DNA of 64,000 nucleotides from Anaerovorax odorimutans (GTDB taxonomy: Bacteria > Bacillota > Clostridia > Peptostreptococcales > Anaerovoracaceae): contig NZ_JANFXK010000015.1 in assembly GCF_024459955.1 (NCBI RefSeq), forward strand, positions 40,760 to 104,759, in the 5' to 3' direction. This document shows, piece after piece, positions 23,490 to 31,340 of the stretch (its first letter is position 1; the number at the start of each line of letters is the position of its first letter). Below the pieces are notes generated by a model. It searched no databases. It worked only from the letters and a program-made list of their open reading frames with translations, and was not told the origin of the DNA. The position numbers and the translations under genes were made by a program.

Positions 23490-25346
23490 CTATGCTGCCT
23501 CCATTTCTTTTTTAAGTTTTTTTGTAACCCATCGTTCATAAACTTCCAAAAACTTTTTTATTGTATCTGTCGCATTAGTGTTATGCATCCCATGGCATTC
23601 TTTCAATTTTATCGCTCCCGATTTCATATAGAAAGTCGCGGTATAGTATGGCACCTGAATCCGATCTCGTTTTCGAATAAAAATTGTCATCCATTCTTCG
23701 TTCATCTGCTTTTCCCTGTATATGGAAAAACTCCCCACGCAATGGTGCAGCTTCGAGCCTTCCTGGACAAAGTCCTCTGTTGATCCCGGATATACAACTT
23801 CCAGGTTCTGATACGCAAATGGAATTTGCTGTCTGTATTTATCCGCAAGCGCCGCAAGTATATGGTCACCCTCTCGAGTTAACAGGCTTTTCAGTTCTTC
23901 TGAAATCGCGTCATGGGCCTTCCGGATATTCCTGGGGTAGCGGTTTATGCTTTTATCCAGGCTGATCGTTTGATCCAAATGCCTATTCAGTTGTCTGACC
24001 ATTCCTATGTAGTCAACATACAGGTCCGCGAGACAAAAAGATCCGTCCGGTTCCAGCTGTGTCTGCTTGTAAAAATAGTTGATCAACTTCTGCGGCGTCA
24101 TATAGTCCAACAGCCGTTTTATGTCCTCCTTGGTAATGCTGGTTTCCGCAAGTTTTTTCACTTGTGTTTCATTCAAATGGATCGAGATTGCCGAAAGTTT
24201 ATATACAAGCTCCATCCCATAGTTATGCTTCCGGAAAAGCGGTTTATAATTTGCCGAAGCTCCCGTAACCTCCTCAAACGTATTCTTTTCAGGGTTTTTA
24301 AGGAATTCTGTTTGTTCCGCAAGCCGGAAACATCCGATTTTATACAGTTGCCGCGCCGAACGGTAGGTTGCCGCATTTCGCAGCAATGCCTGGATGTTAT
24401 ATTTTCCCGTTCCTTTTAGCCTGGTCAGGTTCAGTCCCTGCAGGCCGTCCGGATAGAGCGCTTTCAGATTCCACGTGTACAAATGCCCTTTCCGACCGAA
24501 TTCCCCTATTGATTCAACCCAATCCGCGTAATACGCGAAACTGCTCCATTTGTAGCGATATGTTTTTTCCGGCGTCTTATACTCAACGTAGACGCGATCC
24601 GGGTAATGCTTCGGTTTTAACTCCGCCGTATACGTTCTTGTTACCCAGAGGAACTCCAAGGTTTCAGCACCCTTTGTGCGCCGAAACAGCCACACCGGTT
24701 CTTTGTCCCGGATCGTGCGGACATAGGCCCTCTTGTATGCGATTGTCTCAGATTTACAGTGCGGGCACCTCCAGCTTCCTTTATGCGTCGGCGGAACCTC
24801 CACCTCCCGTTCTTCTCCGCAGTGTAGGCATCGTATGATATATGTATGGCCTTTTCCCTTTGGGAATATGACGGAATATCGCCGGAAGAGAAGCAAATCG
24901 CAGAATCTCCCCAGATCCCTTGGTGGGGCCGGTATTGTTTGCAAATTCCGCTTCATGCGATCATATTTCCGTTTTTCATGCGCAAGGCGCTTTTCACTGT
25001 TCCTATATGAAAAGAACCCGTTGATCACTCCTTCTGCCGTGGATCGATAGTCCTCAATTCCTTCACAGAACCCCCTCATTATTTCCCGATCCGCATCTGA
25101 CAGTTTCGCATCCCTTCCAAGATAATATTCTCGAATTTTGGTCGTGTCCCACTCTTTTGTATCCGCATGGTACAGGATTCCGTTTTTTCCATCGCAGAAA
25201 AAACGATATTTCAGCTCCTTTTTCGGCGTAAAAATATTGAGATTCAAAATCTCATCTATGACCTGGACATTTGCCAGATTTCGCTCTTTCTCTCCAGACG
25301 GGCAGGCCGGTACCGGCAATTGTATTAACTTCTTTTTTATTAGCAT
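23490..25346 (-). CDS. PcfJ-domain protein
   Basis: About 618 residues from ATG 25346 (AGGTGGCGG site; an alternative GTG lies three codons earlier). It contains a zinc ribbon (Cys-Leu-His-Cys ... Cys-Pro-His-Cys, about 175-210) and a C-terminal PcfJ block (EGSKLHHCVGSFSIYREK). PcfJ-like proteins are found on conjugative plasmids and phages, usually next to PcfK. Biochemical function is unknown. The next upstream gene is PcfK-like, so the pair is conserved here. Confidence 0.85.
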   Translation of the reverse strand: MLIKKKLIQLPVPACPSGEKERNLANVQVIDEILNLNIFTPKKELKYRFFCDGKNGILYHADTKEWDTTKIREYYLGRDAKLSDADREIMRGFCEGIEDYRSTAEGVINGFFSYRNSEKRLAHEKRKYDRMKRNLQTIPAPPRDLGRFCDLLLFRRYSVIFPKGKGHTYIIRCLHCGEEREVEVPPTHKGSWRCPHCKSETIAYKRAYVRTIRDKEPVWLFRRTKGAETLEFLWVTRTYTAELKPKHYPDRVYVEYKTPEKTYRYKWSSFAYYADWVESIGEFGRKGHLYTWNLKALYPDGLQGLNLTRLKGTGKYNIQALLRNAATYRSARQLYKIGCFRLAEQTEFLKNPEKNTFEEVTGASANYKPLFRKHNYGMELVYKLSAISIHLNETQVKKLAETSITKEDIKRLLDYMTPQKLINYFYKQTQLEPDGSFCLADLYVDYIGMVRQLNRHLDQTISLDKSINRYPRNIRKAHDAISEELKSLLTREGDHILAALADKYRQQIPFAYQNLEVVYPGSTEDFVQEGSKLHHCVGSFSIYREKQMNEEWMTIFIRKRDRIQVPYYTATFYMKSGAIKLKECHGMHNTNATDTIKKFLEVYERWVTKKLKKEMEAA

Positions 25347-25355
25347 ATCCGCCAC

Positions 25356-25661
25356 CTACAGCAGATCCATGATGTCGATCACGGATCTGCTCTCCTTTGT
25401 TTTATTGATCCCGTAATACGTTTTGATGATGTCTTCCGCCTGCTTGGGGGCCACGCAGGACCGATTCCCTTTTTTATGTTCCCAAGCATAGTCATCCATT
25501 GTTTTCTTACAGGCTTTTAAGGTCTTGTCCTCCTGAAGGACTTGTCCAAAATCGTTCGTGCTTTCGATAATGTCAATGACTTGCTGCCCAAACAGTTTCG
25601 TCATTTCGTCTGTTTCCGCTTCAATTTCTTCCCGTATTTTTTTAACCGCCTGCTGCTTCAA
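25356..25661 (-). CDS. PcfK/AcrIIA9-family protein, candidate Cas9 inhibitor
   Basis: 101 residues. The middle block (KTLKACKKTMDDYAWEHKKG, then Asn-Arg-Ser-Cys-Val-Ala) matches the pattern of PcfK-like proteins, Lys-Thr-Leu-Lys-Ala-Cys followed by a helix and Lys-x-Gly. AcrIIA9 anti-CRISPRs belong to that family. Adjacency to PcfJ supports the assignment. Whether this one inhibits Cas9 cannot be said; most PcfK homologues are untested. It overlaps the next gene by four bases. Confidence 0.6.
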   Translation of the reverse strand: MKQQAVKKIREEIEAETDEMTKLFGQQVIDIIESTNDFGQVLQEDKTLKACKKTMDDYAWEHKKGNRSCVAPKQAEDIIKTYYGINKTKESRSVIDIMDLL

Positions 25662-26047
25662 TTTGACATCACCTCCAAATCTGATATACTATATGTGATT
25701 TGTTTTATGCTCCCCTTGGGGATGCTTGCGGACTGTTCGGCGGCAACCGACTGTCCGCTTTTTATTTTGTCTATGTATTCTGCGTTTTTGTAGCTCTGAT
25801 GGATAGCAAATCCCAATACGCTCAACACGATCATCAGCAGTATGGCCATCCAGATCACCATGCGCCACTCCGCTTTCTTCTCTATCCGCCGTTGCTGCCG
25901 TGCTGCGCTTTTATCGGTATAGTTGACGCACTCCTCCTGACGGACTAAACGGTCACAGTTGCCTTTACAGGCATCTAACTCCTTGCGGATGCAATCCCCG
26001 CAGCAGGTCGATAACCCTTCCGGGCAAACGTTCTTTTTACAGCTCAC
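25658..26047 (-). CDS. Cys-rich single-pass membrane protein
   Basis: 129 residues. The N-terminus has seven Cys in the first 40 residues (CCGDCIRKELDACKGNC), followed by a basic stretch, one membrane helix (VIWMAILLMIVLSVLGFAI, about 65-83) and a short outer domain. It looks like a metal-binding head on a membrane anchor. No family recognised. It lies in the early operon with overlaps on both sides. Confidence 0.6.
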   Translation of the reverse strand: MSCKKNVCPEGLSTCCGDCIRKELDACKGNCDRLVRQEECVNYTDKSAARQQRRIEKKAEWRMVIWMAILLMIVLSVLGFAIHQSYKNAEYIDKIKSGQSVAAEQSASIPKGSIKQITYSISDLEVMSN

Positions 26048-26396
26048 TTCTCATTCTCCTTTCCAGTTGTCCAATTTCCTGACTCAGCTTGTCCGCGGCC
26101 CTGGTCCTACCACGGGTATACAGTCGTTCCATTTTTTCTTTTTTGCGGGCAAGATCTTCCTGCGCAGTGCGGATGTTCGTCTGCCTCCTAATCTTTGTAG
26201 AGGCAATCCGTTCTTCCCTCCTATACCGTTTTTCCTTTTCATATAGCTCTGTTCTTCTCTTCTCAATTGCGGCCTGTTTTGCGATGTATTCCGGATTATC
26301 CAGCACACATTTTTCCAGCGTGCAGATACCCTGTCCAATGTATATTTCCATGCAGTCTGTGTCCCTGTCGGGGCAATATAGCAGCCCTTTATTCAT
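26037..26396 (-). CDS. Hypothetical phage protein with basic coiled coil
   Basis: 119 residues from ATG 26396 (GGAAGG nine bases upstream). The first 35 residues contain three Cys, and the rest is a charged helix rich in Arg/Lys/Glu (LARKKEKMERLYTRGRTRAA). No family recognised. It overlaps both neighbouring genes. Confidence 0.55.
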   Translation of the reverse strand: MNKGLLYCPDRDTDCMEIYIGQGICTLEKCVLDNPEYIAKQAAIEKRRTELYEKEKRYRREERIASTKIRRQTNIRTAQEDLARKKEKMERLYTRGRTRAADKLSQEIGQLERRMRSEL

Positions 26397-26592
26397 GGCC
26401 ATTCACCTTCCTGATTTTATGTTTTCCGTCTTCGATCGACACGGATAATCCTAATTTATTCGCAGCCATTACCATTCCGTTATAATAGCTTGCACAAGGG
26501 TTATAGTAGTCTCTCTGTCTTTGAGCTTCCCCTTTATCCTTGTAGAGTTTGTCCATCGTTTCTTCTAATCTTTCAAAGTTCATTTCACTCAT
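26389..26592 (-). CDS. Small hypothetical phage protein
   Basis: 67 residues, starting MSEMNFERLEETMDKLYKDK, an amphipathic helix followed by Tyr-Tyr-Asn-Gly-Met-Val-Met-Ala-Ala-Asn-Lys-Leu-Gly and a basic end. The codon use and tight overlaps on both sides support a real gene. Function unknown. Confidence 0.55.
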   Translation of the reverse strand: MSEMNFERLEETMDKLYKDKGEAQRQRDYYNPCASYYNGMVMAANKLGLSVSIEDGKHKIRKVNGHE

Positions 26593-26788
26593 CCTCTATG
26601 TATCGCCAAAATTTTTCATCTTTTGGGCCCATGATCCAGCCGTACAATTTCCTACGGCAATTTTCCGCACTTACATCCGGGCCATGCAGTCCGCATACCG
26701 GGCAAGTCTGGCAGTCGTGGCAGAGATAGCACATCATCAATGCCAGCTTTGCCGGATCCACAGTCAATATCACTTCCAGGTTAATCAA
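26585..26788 (-). CDS. Small Cys-rich phage protein
   Basis: 67 residues with Cys-Tyr-Leu-Cys, Cys-Gln-Thr-Cys-Pro-Val-Cys and a further Cys (residues 20-45), followed by Trp-Ile-Met-Gly-Pro-Lys. The spacing suggests a zinc ribbon or knuckle. It overlaps both neighbours by eight bases. No family recognised. Confidence 0.55.
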   Translation of the reverse strand: MINLEVILTVDPAKLALMMCYLCHDCQTCPVCGLHGPDVSAENCRRKLYGWIMGPKDEKFWRYIEDE

Positions 26789-27209
26789 GATAATTCCTCC
26801 CTACTAAGTTCATCCAGCTTCGCCTTGCCTGCTCTGACGTGAGTCCTAGTTCGACCCGTTCCCGATCTTCATAGCTTTGTTGGCATTCCTGCCGGAGCTT
26901 CTTTAATTCTTCCGAAGCCCACTCTAACGGTTCTGGGAACATGTCTGGAATGTGTAATTTTTTGAGTTCTTCCATGTTCACTCGACCGTGGAATAGGGCG
27001 TGAACCGGCTGACATAAATCTACTTGGAATCCATTGTCAATGCTAATCTGCCTCAATGGGTTTCCATAGAATAATTCATGCTTCTCTGCGTTCGGCTGGC
27101 CGGTGTAGTAACATCGACGTTTAGGCTTGTCCTTCCATCCGTTCTGTTTTTTCTTCTTTTTCTTTGTTGCCGGCTTCGGGAACGGGCAGCTCTTATAATA
27201 GTTATTCAT
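26781..27209 (-). CDS. HNH-like phage protein
   Basis: 142 residues. A Lys-rich N-terminus with Cys-Pro-Phe-Pro-Lys-Pro leads to Arg-Cys-Tyr-Tyr-Thr-Gly, then KHELFYGNPLRQISIDNGFQ, Val-Asp-Leu-Cys and His-Ala-Leu-Phe-His-Gly. This is the layout of small phage HNH-fold proteins in which a Cys2 ribbon surrounds the His metal finger. The canonical His-His pair is reduced to His-Glu, so nuclease activity is uncertain. Confidence 0.65.
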   Translation of the reverse strand: MNNYYKSCPFPKPATKKKKKKQNGWKDKPKRRCYYTGQPNAEKHELFYGNPLRQISIDNGFQVDLCQPVHALFHGRVNMEELKKLHIPDMFPEPLEWASEELKKLRQECQQSYEDRERVELGLTSEQARRSWMNLVGRNYLD

Positions 27210-27364
27210 GCACCCTCCTTAATGGTTTTCACCGTATCTGTATATCGATGTACGATTTTTGTATAATCTTTTGTGCTTTCCAGTACCAGCCAGTTTTTCG
27301 GATTTAGGCGCCATTTTTTTATTAGCATCTTCTGCCGGCGTGTTGGCTTCTTGGCTTGTCTCAT
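27206..27364 (-). CDS. DUF6906-type small phage protein
   Basis: 52 residues, starting MRQAKKPTRRQKMLIKKWRL then Asn-Pro-Lys-Asn-Trp-Leu-Val and Ile-Val-His-Arg-Tyr-Thr. This Lys-Lys-Pro-Thr-Arg...Leu-Asn-Pro-x-Asn-Trp-Leu...His-Arg pattern occurs in a widespread family of about 50-residue Firmicutes phage proteins. The ATGA overlap with the next gene supports it. Function unknown. Confidence 0.75.
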   Translation of the reverse strand: MRQAKKPTRRQKMLIKKWRLNPKNWLVLESTKDYTKIVHRYTDTVKTIKEGA

Positions 27365-27748
27365 TTACGCCTCCAATTCTGCTTTTTGCTGATCTGTTCT
27401 TTTTATTTTTGTTTTTCCTCCCGATCGCACAATAGCGATTGCGATCCCATCAACTTTACAAGAGGCCCTTTCCACGAGTCCGTTAAAAACTGCCAGTGCC
27501 ATTTCTGTAATAATTTCCTCTTGTTCTGATTCCACTTGCCTCATACCGTAACTCGGGGCATTTTTACCAACCACATCAGTCAAATTTTTTAAGAGCGAGG
27601 CTTTCCGACGTTCTTTTTCTGCACCCCCGCAATCGCATTTTTCTGATATCTGCTCGTTTGCATCAGTTTGATCCATTGCCATAATTGGCTGGATATTGCC
27701 GCAGTATTTACACTGCCCTTCAAACGTATTCATCTCTATTTCTGACAT
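27365..27748 (-). CDS. Phage protein with zinc-ribbon start
   Basis: 127 residues from ATG 27748 (GGAGGAAATC site); five extra upstream codons lack a site. The N-terminus has Cys-Lys-Tyr-Cys and Cys-Asp-Cys (FEGQCKYCGNIQPI). A mixed alpha/beta core follows, with DGIAIAIVRSGGKTKIKRT near the end. No family recognised. Tightly packed in the early operon. Confidence 0.65.
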   Translation of the reverse strand: MSEIEMNTFEGQCKYCGNIQPIMAMDQTDANEQISEKCDCGGAEKERRKASLLKNLTDVVGKNAPSYGMRQVESEQEEIITEMALAVFNGLVERASCKVDGIAIAIVRSGGKTKIKRTDQQKAELEA

Positions 27749-27759
27749 GATTTCCTCCT

Positions 27760-27930
27760 TCAATAGTATTTTGACAGCAGCTGCGCTGCCGTTTTCTGCA
27801 TTGCCTTCGTCATTCCCTCCTTGGTTCTCTCTCCGTCTGGATCATCAGAGGGCATGTAAAGCTTTATTGTCGTTCCGGTATCAGTCTTATATTCAGTTTT
27901 TAATATGTAATCATTTTTATCGAATGACAT
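27760..27930 (-). CDS. Small phage protein (56 aa)
   Basis: A minus-strand frame from ATG 27930 to TGA 27762-27760 with a GGAGGG site. It starts MSFDKNDYILKTEYKTDTG and ends Ala-Gln-Leu-Leu-Ser-Lys-Tyr-Tyr. The first half is beta-like and the second a helix. The spacing to the next gene (11 bases) fits the operon. Function unknown. Confidence 0.65.
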   Translation of the reverse strand: MSFDKNDYILKTEYKTDTGTTIKLYMPSDDPDGERTKEGMTKAMQKTAAQLLSKYY

Positions 27931-28011
27931 ATGCTGCCCTCCTTCCCTATATGGTATTTTGATGAAGAGTTGTACTATTCGTCTTTACATGTATTATATT
28001 TATCTTACTTT

Positions 28012-28524
28012 CTAAGCTGAATCATTACTCAATCCCCTAGGCGCTCTTTGCTCTGCTTCTTTCTTTTCTATCTCAATGCCCAATATAGTCATCTGTATGT
28101 GTCGTTTCGCATTCCTAAATCTCGCATACGTAACGCTTTCCCCGCTTTGAAAGTCATTATATAATTTAATAAATTGTTGACAAAAATAACTCTTTTCGAT
28201 AAACCATTTTGCGCACTCACTCCTCCCCTTATAGGCCTTATAAATCTCACAAAATTCCTCTCTTAATCTTTCCAATTTTGCTACATGAGGACCTTTTCTT
28301 CTATTCATTAGTGCTTTTTTCGAAGACAGTAAATATCCGATTCGAGGATATCCCAAAAGATTTCTGAGGTTCTCAAATTCTTTTATAGTTAGCTCCTCTT
28401 CACCTGCAGCTGCTGCATATAACAAGCCTGGCGTAACATTAATCATTTTCGCCAACTCATCTAAACCTCTATGATCTAGTTTTATTTCTTCCAGAAGATT
28501 AGGGTAATGCCCCATTTTTTTCAC
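28012..28524 (-). CDS. HTH-containing phage protein
   Basis: 170 residues. The N-terminal 65 residues resemble an XRE-type helix-turn-helix (LDELAKMINVTPGLLYAAAA, then Leu-Thr-Ile-Lys-Glu-Phe-Glu-Asn-Leu-Arg). A basic helical C-terminal part has several aromatic residues. It lies just downstream of the ORF6N antirepressor and is likely a DNA-binding early protein. Confidence 0.6.
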   Translation of the reverse strand: MKKMGHYPNLLEEIKLDHRGLDELAKMINVTPGLLYAAAAGEEELTIKEFENLRNLLGYPRIGYLLSSKKALMNRRKGPHVAKLERLREEFCEIYKAYKGRSECAKWFIEKSYFCQQFIKLYNDFQSGESVTYARFRNAKRHIQMTILGIEIEKKEAEQRAPRGLSNDSA

Positions 28525-28538
28525 TTCCTTTCATTGAG

Positions 28539-29201
28539 CTACTTCGAAGTAATGTTATTGATTTTAAGTTGTTCAAACTCTGGTATTTTCACAAAATCAT
28601 CTGGAAGCTCAATGCCGAACTGTTCAGATATCATTTTAAAGGCTTCACAAATTTTCCAAGGAGGTGCGCCTTCCTTTTCCATGCGCTTATCCATTTCTCT
28701 TGTGTAAGAAGCAATTTCCCCAAGGGATGTTGCCTTAGTCTCATACTCCTTTGCGATAGCTGTTTTTCCGTATTTGTATGCAAAATATTCATCAATTAAG
28801 TGGTCGTGAATCTCCCAGGCCAAATCAGTATCCATGATTTTAATAAGCTTTGCATATCCTCGTTCTGATAGTATGTAAATATGTTCTGCTTGTGTTACGG
28901 CTTGCTTCGAATACCCTAACCCCCAAAGAAGTTCTGATATGTAACTCCCGTCCACACCGTTAAAACATTTATCCAACGTGCCGTTCTGAACGACCCCTTT
29001 TAAGTCAATTGCATCTACACCCAACGCAAATCTTCTTTTGTTACGGTTTAGCAATTCTCTAACGTGTTTGATTTTCATTTCATGTATCTCTGCAATTGTT
29101 TTATCAGAAATACATTTTGTGTCTTCTCCGAAACCACCTAACACTACGGGTATCTCATGCCCCATAAAATCTTGTCTTCCTCTCACTTTAATTGTTTTCA
29201 T
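28539..29201 (-). CDS. ORF6N-domain antirepressor
   Basis: 220 residues. The N-terminal ORF6N domain has ISDKTIAEIHEMKIKHVREL followed by Leu-Leu-Asn-Arg-Asn-Lys-Arg-Arg-Phe; then comes Ile-Leu-Ser-Glu-Arg-Gly-Tyr-Ala-Lys-Leu and a helical tail. ORF6N/Ant proteins counteract phage repressors and promote lytic growth. It is the second gene of the lytic transcript after the Cro-like gene. Confidence 0.87.
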   Translation of the reverse strand: MKTIKVRGRQDFMGHEIPVVLGGFGEDTKCISDKTIAEIHEMKIKHVRELLNRNKRRFALGVDAIDLKGVVQNGTLDKCFNGVDGSYISELLWGLGYSKQAVTQAEHIYILSERGYAKLIKIMDTDLAWEIHDHLIDEYFAYKYGKTAIAKEYETKATSLGEIASYTREMDKRMEKEGAPPWKICEAFKMISEQFGIELPDDFVKIPEFEQLKINNITSK

Positions 29202-29220
29202 TATTTCTCTTCTTTCCTTT

Positions 29221-29448
29221 TTACATTTGCGAAATTGTTCGTGTTTCTGGACTTTTGTTGCAAATAATAATTTCCTCTACCGGCACATCTAAGGCATCGG
29301 CTATTTTTCCAATTTGTACAGGTCCTATTTCTTTCGTGTAACTTTTTCTAATTGTTTCATACGAAACGCCTGACATTTTTGCTATTTCTTTCAATGTAAG
29401 TTTCTTTTTGGCCTGCATCATCATCAATTTACTTCTGTCTAGTTTCAT
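29221..29448 (-). CDS. Cro-like XRE regulator
   Basis: 75 residues from ATG 29448 (GGAGAGG site). An XRE helix-turn-helix is clear: LTLKEIAKMSGVSYETIRKS followed by a Gly-Pro-Val-Gln-Ile-Gly-Lys-Ile-Ala-Asp-Ala-Leu-Asp-Val helix. It is the first gene of the leftward lytic transcript, divergent from the repressor, and so occupies the Cro position. Confidence 0.87.
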   Translation of the reverse strand: MKLDRSKLMMMQAKKKLTLKEIAKMSGVSYETIRKSYTKEIGPVQIGKIADALDVPVEEIIICNKSPETRTISQM

Positions 29449-29464
29449 TTTCCTCTCCTTTCCC

Positions 29465-29550
29465 ATAATTTAATTATGGTTTTAATATAATATACACAAT
29501 TTAATTCCGCAAGTCAATATTATTTAGGTATTTCTGTAATTTAATTGTGT
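29465..29550. promoter_or_regulatory. Lysogeny switch: divergent promoters and three operators
   Basis: On the minus strand TTGACT (29512-29517) and TATATT (29489-29494) with a 17-base spacer form the lytic promoter. On the plus strand TTGTGT (29545-29550) and TATTGT (29568-29573), also 17 apart, fit the repressor promoter. Three copies of AATTTAATT at 29467-29475, 29498-29506 and 29538-29546 fall after the lytic -10, in its spacer, and on the repressor -35, as expected of operators. Confidence 0.7.
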
Positions 29551-29600
29551 TTTATTGTTTTTTATGGTATTGTAAATGAAAAAGAAAGTGAGGTCATGAA

Positions 29601-30170
29601 GTGAAAAATACTAATGAATATGACTTTGATGAAGTCACCTCCAAAGTTAATAAACTTTTAGGTGATAGAATTAAATCAAAAAGAAAGGCTCTGGGTATTA
29701 AGCAGGGTGAGTTAGCATCAGTTATTCATAAGTCTGTAAGTAGTATTCAGAAGTATGAAGATGGCAGCACCGAAATCCCAATAACGACATTGCTTCGAAT
29801 TTCAAAATACTTAAATTATCCGATAGAGCAAATTATAAATAGCAAAGATTACGAAAAAATCGGTGGATACTTTTTCACATTTGCTAATGATGGCTCTCGG
29901 GCTATGACTAGTCATGTGGAATTTTGTAATGATCAATTAAACGTTCATACCGATTTAAGTGATGATGAGCTAAATGTAATATCTAAACTCAAAAAAATCA
30001 ATTCAGTAGGACAAAGCAAAGTCCTTAATTATGCTGACGATCTCATTGCTTCCGGTAAGTACAATACAGATTCCTCTTCGACTGTAGCCAAGATTGAAAA
30101 AGATGCGGTCAAAGAATCAGCTGTTATTGATAAAGAGTACGCAAATATGCGCGCCCTCTCTAATGATTAA
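29601..30170 (+). CDS. CI-like phage repressor
   Basis: 189 residues from GTG 29601 (GTGAGG site). An XRE helix-turn-helix lies at about 22-78: RIKSKRKALGIKQGELASVI, then Ser-Val-Ser-Ser-Ile-Gln-Lys-Tyr-Glu-Asp-Gly. The C-terminal part is helical and lacks a recognisable S24/LexA peptidase Ser-Lys dyad, so induction probably does not involve self-cleavage. Antirepressors in the same element could provide the switch. Confidence 0.85.
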   Translation: MKNTNEYDFDEVTSKVNKLLGDRIKSKRKALGIKQGELASVIHKSVSSIQKYEDGSTEIPITTLLRISKYLNYPIEQIINSKDYEKIGGYFFTFANDGSRAMTSHVEFCNDQLNVHTDLSDDELNVISKLKKINSVGQSKVLNYADDLIASGKYNTDSSSTVAKIEKDAVKESAVIDKEYANMRALSND

Positions 30171-30295
30171 TCGGTTATATAGATAATTCCATTTACCGCT
30201 CTGATAGGATTGGCTGATACAAATAATATCTTTAACGTTTTCTTATATATGCCGTAAATTTCTGGATTTTCTATGTATCTATATACTTTAATCAT
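30167..30295 (-). CDS. Possible small protein opposite the repressor end
   Basis: A 42-codon minus-strand frame from ATG 30295 to TAA 30169-30167, with an AGGGTGAT site ahead. The product (MIKVYRYIENPEIYGIYKKT, then a hydrophobic-basic end) has protein-like composition. Its end overlaps the repressor stop by four bases. No family recognised. Confidence 0.35.
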   Translation of the reverse strand: MIKVYRYIENPEIYGIYKKTLKILFVSANPIRAVNGIIYITD

Positions 30296-30413
30296 GGCTT
30301 TATCACCCTTTCATTTTAGGGCGCTCGATTATTGTAACCCTATATTGGAAAAAAGTGGATTGGTAATATTATGTAATTCTATTTGGTAAAAGTTGAAATG
30401 TAATTTGTGAAAG

Positions 30414-31322
30414 GTGGTGGACATTTTCTTCTTTTTCTTTTTTGACAAAGAGACAAACACTACACAAGAAGCTCCTATGATCGAGCTTCCTGAAGAAGTT
30501 TCTCTCGATGAATATAATTTTTTTAATGAAAACATACGTTTTGTTTGGCATAAGCAAGAGGAAGAATGGTATTTTTCTATTGTAGATGTTGTAAAATATC
30601 TCTCAGAAAGTTCCGACCCAAAACAATATATAAAAAAAATGCGTTCCCGAGATTCCGAACTAAACTCCAACTGGGGTACAATTTGTACCCTAGTTCCGAT
30701 GCGGACAAAGGACGGAAAAATGCGCAGGGTACAGGCTTCTAAAATTGATGGGCTATTCCGTATTATCCAGGCTATTCCATCTCCCAAAGCCGAACCTTTT
30801 AAAATGTGGTTAGCTCAGGTTGGCAAAGAGCGCATTGATGAAACGGTCGATCCGGAGATATCCATTAACCGCGCTGTAGAAAACTATAAGAAAAAAGGTT
30901 ATTCCGATAAGTGGATTGCACAAAGATTGCGTGGAATCGAAATGCGGAAAGAACTCACCGATGAATGGCAGCGTGCTGGTGTAAAAGCCGGAAGAGAATT
31001 TGCAATACTTACAGATATGCTTACTAACGCATGGTCTGGAATGAGTACCAGAGAATATAAAGAGTTTAAGGATTTAAAAAAAGAAAACCTTCGTGATAAT
31101 ATGACAAACACTGAACTAGCACTTAATATGCTTGCTGAAGTTTCAACCACAGAATTATCCAAATCGAAAAACCCTAAAGGCTTCAACGAAAGCAAGAACG
31201 TAACATTGCAAGGCGGAACAATTGCAGGTAATGCACGCAAAGAACTTGAAAAAGCCCTTGGCAAAAGTATTGTTTCTTCTTCAAATGCAAAAGATACGAA
31301 ACTGCTTGATGAAGATCTATAA
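30414..31322 (+). CDS. BRO/DinD-like antirepressor
   Basis: Up to 302 residues. A Bro-N-like domain (EEEWYFSIVDVVKYLSES ... Gly-Leu-Phe-Arg-Ile-Ile-Gln-Ala-Ile-Pro-Ser-Pro-Lys-Ala-Glu-Pro) is followed by the conserved Gly-Tyr-Ser-Asp-Lys-Trp-Ile-Ala-Gln-Arg-Leu-Arg-Gly-Ile and EYKEFKDLKKENLRDNMT blocks of the DinD-like family. The start is unclear: GTG 30414 gives an odd run of six Phe, while ATG 30478 gives a cleaner N-terminus but a weak site. It lies 18 bases ahead of the recombinase and is probably co-transcribed with it. Confidence 0.8.
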   Translation: MVDIFFFFFFDKETNTTQEAPMIELPEEVSLDEYNFFNENIRFVWHKQEEEWYFSIVDVVKYLSESSDPKQYIKKMRSRDSELNSNWGTICTLVPMRTKDGKMRRVQASKIDGLFRIIQAIPSPKAEPFKMWLAQVGKERIDETVDPEISINRAVENYKKKGYSDKWIAQRLRGIEMRKELTDEWQRAGVKAGREFAILTDMLTNAWSGMSTREYKEFKDLKKENLRDNMTNTELALNMLAEVSTTELSKSKNPKGFNESKNVTLQGGTIAGNARKELEKALGKSIVSSSNAKDTKLLDEDL

Positions 31323-31340
31323 ACCCAAAGAGGTATCAAC

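Noticed and set aside
30329..30787. Minus-strand frame opposite the BRO antirepressor
   Set aside because: Shadow of a clear plus-strand BRO/DinD-like gene; no ribosome site.
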